Positions 59,509-64,000 of a DNA stretch of 64,000 nt are shown one piece after another. The position numbers and the translations under genes are program-made. Every line of letters starts with the position of its first letter. The first letter of the stretch is position 1. The notes under the pieces are model-generated. The model made no database searches, was not told where the DNA came from, and saw nothing but the letters and a program-made list of their open reading frames with translations. The DNA is taken from positions 682,001-746,000 of the forward strand of contig JAQGEQ010000058.1 of the NCBI GenBank assembly GCA_034620365.1, given 5' to 3'. This stretch comes from Pegea sp. RAD2-039 (taxonomy: Eukaryota > Chordata > Thaliacea > Salpida > Salpidae).

Positions 59509-62439
59509 CTAGCGAGTATCTGTACTACCAGGACCATACTGAGGTGTTTGCTCGATAGCGCGGACTAACGCGTGAGCTTTCTTCAATAATAACTCCGTGC
59601 TGATCTCAGTTGAGAGAGCTCTACCTCCTTGAATTCCTAAAAGATCAGCATCTTGAAGAATACGAAGTACATGATCATAAGCTTCTTTGAAAAGCATCCT
59701 GGTAGAGTTACTGATAGTAGAAGACACTCCACTTTGAACACTATGTTTGAAGATCGTTGTGATGATGTATGAAAAGATGCTGAACCAAGAGTGAAGATTC
59801 TGACAAAAAGTTGGAGAATACAACAGATTTTCATCACTTTGGATCTCTGCTTCTGGGGAGCGAGACACTCTTTCTAGATTCTTCACAATTTCCTCGAGAC
59901 AAGGGGAGCAAGCGTACACATCACCGAAGCAGTCATCGAGGAGTTTTATCTTTGCTGGTCCACTCAACATGGCTGGTGCAAATTGGCTAGCAAGCAGATT
60001 GAGGATTCCAACACGCGAGAAGAACTCCGCTGTTGGCATGACAGCCAATGAAAAATATTTAGCGGCTTTTTGGTAGTGTTGAATTGCCATTCGGAAATTG
60101 ATCAGCTTCAAACCGCCTCCTTTCTCGAGAAAAGCTTGATTATGTTGGCATGCCAACATGTGATGACTTTCAGCGATCCGATTTCTTGCCATTTTGAGGT
60201 TGTTTGACGTTTCACTGAGGTTTTCGGTGAAATAACCCCAAATTTCGATAGATTTAGTGAGATAGTCGAACATTTGAGATTCCATTTCCTTTGTAGTATG
60301 CATTTCTTGTAAATTGTTCAATAAACGATTCGCAAGTTGATAATAAGTGTCGCCCAGGTTCCAATTGATTGCATCTCGATTATGGACATCAATGTCGGTC
60401 ACAACCACCTCTTTCTTGCCCTTGTCCCCTGTCTTGACGGTCAACATTTGAAGGACTACTAGGGCACAATTGAAGTACTCAACAGCTTTCTGCAGTAGTT
60501 CTTGTTCGCGCTTAAACAACAACCGAGTATTCTGTCCCTTTAACCAAACTGCATTGATGCGTGTAACCAACGCCAGCTTGGCGTACACCAGCATCTCTTT
60601 AGAGGCGTTTTGTAACGTCTGATAAGTTGCCAAGGCCTTTTCTAAGGTAGCATAGGCTTTTTTGAAATCTTCTTCACTGTCAAGAGGGTTTGTGAGATCA
60701 TTCTCTGAAGTTATGAAAATAAATGGATCAAGAACATCAACAATGAAATCTGTTTTGTTCGGTTGAAGAGTAAAATCACAACTGGATAATTTATAGGAAC
60801 CTGATGAGCTTCCACTGCTGCTGATCATCTTCTTTCGATTTCCGTTCTTGCCAGAACAAGACACATAATCTTTACAATCCTCTTTATCATTTGAAGTCCC
60901 ATTACATCCGATATTTTTCACAAGGAGATTTTTATTGCGGTTATTACCACAACACTTCCACTCGTTTTGAGCAGCTACAACAGTAAAACATTGACCGCTG
61001 CATGCAAACAGCTGCTTCCTACTTCCAAGCACTGTGGTTGCCCAATCATATTTCTCACCACCAACGGGATGAATGGATTTGATGATGCTAAAATATCGGT
61101 CGTTAGCATTTAACGATTTGTCGAAATGAGCGTAAAATTTCTGTAAAGTACTTTGATCCCGAAGTAATTTCTTTGCAAGTGAATAATGGATTTCACCAGC
61201 TACTAGAATAAGGATACAAAAAAAGAGATCATTGTTATGAAGACCTAGTTTTAGAGCCATTGCGTTGCTGACACCGTTGTTTTGGTTGATGCTGCTGTTA
61301 GTTGATGCCAAAGGCGAAGTTGGTTTATCACTTAACAACTCGAGTAGCTCTTGATTATGTAATCCTAAACTGACATAGGTAAGTGCATAAGCTAGCTCAT
61401 TTGATTGGAGATGTTGTTGTGCAAGAGCTGTACAAACCATCTTTGTGTAGTTGATTAATTTTAAAACTACCGGATGTTTACAGACATAAAGGTGGAATTT
61501 GTCGACTGATGACTTCTTGAACTGATTATAAGACACTTCGAGCCCTCTAAAAGCGATATCAAGAGCTAATGGTATGTGAGCAAACGAAGGTGCTGCTGGA
61601 CTCTTTACAATCGTGTTCATTTCATTTTCACAATTTTTTATGTATGACTTAAAGACTTTTCCAAGAGGAATATCGTTGACCATATCAGATAAATTCTTAA
61701 TTTTCGATTGTTCATTCATTCCACCACTGCTGTAAGAATCAGAAGAGAAGTTGATCCCAGAGTGAGTGATAAGACTCCCTTCAATCAGACACCACATTGA
61801 AAACAGATAGAGAGCATCAGTTAAAAGATCTGGTGCTAAATAAGTCTGTCTGTCTGTTTTTAATAAACTTACACAAGTGTTAATGAGATGTATGTGTCTA
61901 TAACGGTTCTTCGAATCTGATAAAATTCGTTTGTTTTCCACTTTGATGGCGAGGTGGTAGAAAAGAGAAGCAACGGGAATGATGTAGGAATTCTTACTAG
62001 ATTCTTTTTCACAATCCATATGTAACGGGTAGAGAGAAGACAGGTTGTAGACTCTTGCGCAATCCTTATCTTTATATAACCAGTAAGTTTGGCCTGGTTG
62101 TGCTTGTTCAGATTTCATGAATAAAATCACAAGTTGTACTATAGATTTCAGCATTGCAGGTTGAAATTCAGTAGTTTCCAAACTTAACTTGTCGGCTTCA
62201 TCATCTGATAAAACAATCTTTACCATACCTGGATCATATTCCTGAATTAAACTATCAAGATCTGAATCATGACCAGTTACTATATGAATAGATTCATCAC
62301 CAAATGGTATAATGATAGCAGGATTACAGTTTCCGCCAAAGATTTGTAAATTTGTTGTTTGTGTCTTTTTCAAGTTTTCAAACTTCCAACTGGAAGCCTG
62401 TTTAGAGGCTGCCAATATATCTATAGTCTTTATTGACAT
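59509..62439 (-). CDS. EDRF1: EDRF1-like protein, intronless, N-terminally short
   Basis: A continuous 976-codon frame. It aligns by eye to vertebrate EDRF1 (erythroid differentiation-related factor 1, about 1,238 aa, TPR-like helical repeats, linked to globin-gene regulation). Near residues 18-45, SWKFENL...IFGGNCNPA corresponds to the human WTFEDI...IFGGGRYPA block. Residues 115-130 GQTYWLYKD...YNLSSL correspond to HTYWLFK...YDLTTL. The later D..NRDAINWNLGDTYYQLA matches the human DSVNWELSTTYFTMA segment. The C-terminal half is helical with TPR character. The roughly 270-residue N-terminus of the human protein is missing: either the start is at 62439, or upstream exons lie beyond 64000. The gene is uninterrupted although its neighbours are cut into up to 15 exons and the vertebrate gene has many introns. 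A Ser/Gly- and Cys-rich insert (about 490-560) is lineage-specific. Confidence 0.85.
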   Translation of the reverse strand: MSIKTIDILAASKQASSWKFENLKKTQTTNLQIFGGNCNPAIIIPFGDESIHIVTGHDSDLDSLIQEYDPGMVKIVLSDDEADKLSLETTEFQPAMLKSIVQLVILFMKSEQAQPGQTYWLYKDKDCARVYNLSSLYPLHMDCEKESSKNSYIIPVASLFYHLAIKVENKRILSDSKNRYRHIHLINTCVSLLKTDRQTYLAPDLLTDALYLFSMWCLIEGSLITHSGINFSSDSYSSGGMNEQSKIKNLSDMVNDIPLGKVFKSYIKNCENEMNTIVKSPAAPSFAHIPLALDIAFRGLEVSYNQFKKSSVDKFHLYVCKHPVVLKLINYTKMVCTALAQQHLQSNELAYALTYVSLGLHNQELLELLSDKPTSPLASTNSSINQNNGVSNAMALKLGLHNNDLFFCILILVAGEIHYSLAKKLLRDQSTLQKFYAHFDKSLNANDRYFSIIKSIHPVGGEKYDWATTVLGSRKQLFACSGQCFTVVAAQNEWKCCGNNRNKNLLVKNIGCNGTSNDKEDCKDYVSCSGKNGNRKKMISSSGSSSGSYKLSSCDFTLQPNKTDFIVDVLDPFIFITSENDLTNPLDSEEDFKKAYATLEKALATYQTLQNASKEMLVYAKLALVTRINAVWLKGQNTRLLFKREQELLQKAVEYFNCALVVLQMLTVKTGDKGKKEVVVTDIDVHNRDAINWNLGDTYYQLANRLLNNLQEMHTTKEMESQMFDYLTKSIEIWGYFTENLSETSNNLKMARNRIAESHHMLACQHNQAFLEKGGGLKLINFRMAIQHYQKAAKYFSLAVMPTAEFFSRVGILNLLASQFAPAMLSGPAKIKLLDDCFGDVYACSPCLEEIVKNLERVSRSPEAEIQSDENLLYSPTFCQNLHSWFSIFSYIITTIFKHSVQSGVSSTISNSTRMLFKEAYDHVLRILQDADLLGIQGGRALSTEISTELLLKKAHALVRAIEQTPQYGPGSTDTR

Positions 62440-64000
62440 TAAAAATTATAGTAAGTTTATTAATAAAAGAAATTATAGACAAATAATTCTTTAAAAAGTG
62501 AATAAAAGTTTAGTATTTTAATTGAGAATTATAACAATAATATTAAAACTAAATTACTGCTGAAAATAAGGTTATTTAAATCAAAGTCTAAAGAAGCTAA
62601 CTAAAACTAAATAACTTTCATAAAACAAACTGTTATTATATTATTAATTTATCAACTTCACAACGCATGTTTAAAAATTGTCAAAAATAAAATTTATAAA
62701 CAACTCTCTGAATCAAAGAGTTAAAAATGCTGCCAAGTATGAAACTATTTTAAGAATTTATAAATTCTTAGAACCAAACCAAATATAAACTTGTTAAATA
62801 TTTATTTATTTATTTATAAATTATAATAATAAAGTTTCTTTAAATTTAAATTTCCTTTAGCCTAATAAGGTATATATTTTGTTACAATAAATAAATACTA
62901 CATTATAACTATTTTAAAAAAATTTAAATTAAACAAAATACAAAAAGTTTATATCTATATAAATCACAGAAAAATTTTATCACCACAACCAAAACAATTT
63001 TTAAATTGATTTAAAACATTTTTAAAACAATAAAAAACATACAAAGCAATTACATTATAAATTATTTTTGTGCATAAAGTTGTAAAAGAAAAACAACTTT
63101 CAGTAAATTTAAACATAATTTTAGTTGGTTTTAAAAATAATATTTCACTATATAATTCAAAATAGCACTAAAATATAAATAAGAATCATTTAATTAAGAG
63201 AAATATTGAAACTAAACTTAGTTTAGCAATAGCAAAATATTATTTAACTGGCGTTTTTTAAATAACAAAATAATAAAACATTTAATATTGTGAAATTTTG
63301 ACGATATTAAAATATTGCAAAAACAAATAACAAAATTTCCATGAGTTTGAACAAAACATTTAACAACATATTTTAATAAATAATTATTGTAAACACTAAA
63401 AATATGTAACTAATTTCTGAAAACTTTTATCATTTCTATAAAAAATAGATATAAAAAACCATTATAAAAAGAGTAATTACAAGATTTATTAAACAATATA
63501 CATCAAAAGTACAAAACTTGAATAATTCTTACTTTTTGAAAAGGTTGAAACTCAATTTTGAAAAAATCTAAAAAATCGATTATATAAATAATAAATTAAA
63601 TAAAAAAAATAATTTGCCACCATTAAGTTCAAACAGATATTAAAATATTAAAAAATATATATAAAGTAAAAATATAATCAATTTCAAATGATATTTGAAA
63701 ATTGTAAAATAAACCTATTAAAAATTTTTTTTTGGAAATTTATTTGAATTCATGACTTTGAAGCAACAAAATGATTTTTAGTATTTTACCTTTGATTAAA
63801 ATTTACTTGAAATGATATTTATCTAAGCGTTAAAATTTCAATATTTTTTGAAATCACATCACGTCAAAATATTCACTCAGAATTATAGATTTCCATAAAA
63901 ATGTAAATTTCGTTGGAAATCAAATATTATTGTAATTAAAAGCTACGTTAAAAGTTTTTATAGATGTTTGATAAATCATATTTGGAGATTCAATTACAAT
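62440..64000. other. Very AT-rich flank upstream of the EDRF1-like gene
   Basis: Composition is extreme (long A/T stretches) and no exon-like segment could be found on the minus strand that would supply the missing EDRF1 N-terminus. It may be intron or promoter. Confidence 0.45.

Overview
This window is AT-rich animal DNA with an invertebrate-chordate look, most likely from an ascidian-type tunicate. Its genes are split by many introns, some only about 47-55 bp long. Almost every complete gene has a splice acceptor 12-35 nt upstream of its start codon with no coding exon before it. Two genes are packed about 100 nt apart like an operon. These are signs of spliced-leader (SL) trans-splicing. 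A true IGF-binding-protein gene (IGFBP N-domain plus thyroglobulin type-1 domain in four exons) points to the chordates, and tunicates are the chordates known to use SL trans-splicing and operons. Species identity is inference.

Layout: (1) 2078-7729 (+), a G protein-coupled receptor kinase of the GRK4/5/6 group, lacking only its first exon, with a 3' UTR carrying a 20-bp minisatellite. (2) 8.9-15.3 kb, non-coding, with dispersed repeats. (3) 15365-16893 and 17013-20920 (+), a likely two-gene operon: a TSTD2-type rhodanese followed by an ER-directed JmjC dioxygenase with two EF-hands and a C-terminal HNEL. (4) 20.9-33.2 kb, a large AT-rich region with one tRNA-like repeat and one doubtful orphan exon. 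(5) 33216-34210 and 37741-38184 (+), an IGFBP gene and a shorter IGFBP-N-domain paralogue without the thyroglobulin domain. (6) 42405-48780 (+), a 14-exon SLC6 Na/Cl-coupled transporter closest to the taurine/GABA/creatine branch. (7) 50635-50706 (+), tRNA-Gln(CTG). (8) about 54.2-57.9 kb (+), a single-pass membrane protein with a very basic Arg/Lys/Ser-rich tail that I do not recognise. (9) 59509-62439 (-), an intronless EDRF1-like ORF whose N-terminal part is missing relative to vertebrates.

The genes do not form one pathway. Linked functions are the operon pair and the tandem IGFBP pair. GRK desensitises GPCRs at the membrane, the SLC6 protein imports a small amino-acid-like solute, and the JmjC protein probably hydroxylates a substrate in the secretory pathway. 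Exon models were built by hand from splice signals and reading-frame continuity. Codon phase closes for GRK, TSTD2, JmjC, IGFBP and SLC6. The 5' part of gene 8 is uncertain. No prokaryotic features, CRISPR arrays or recognisable retroviral or Polinton-like elements were seen.
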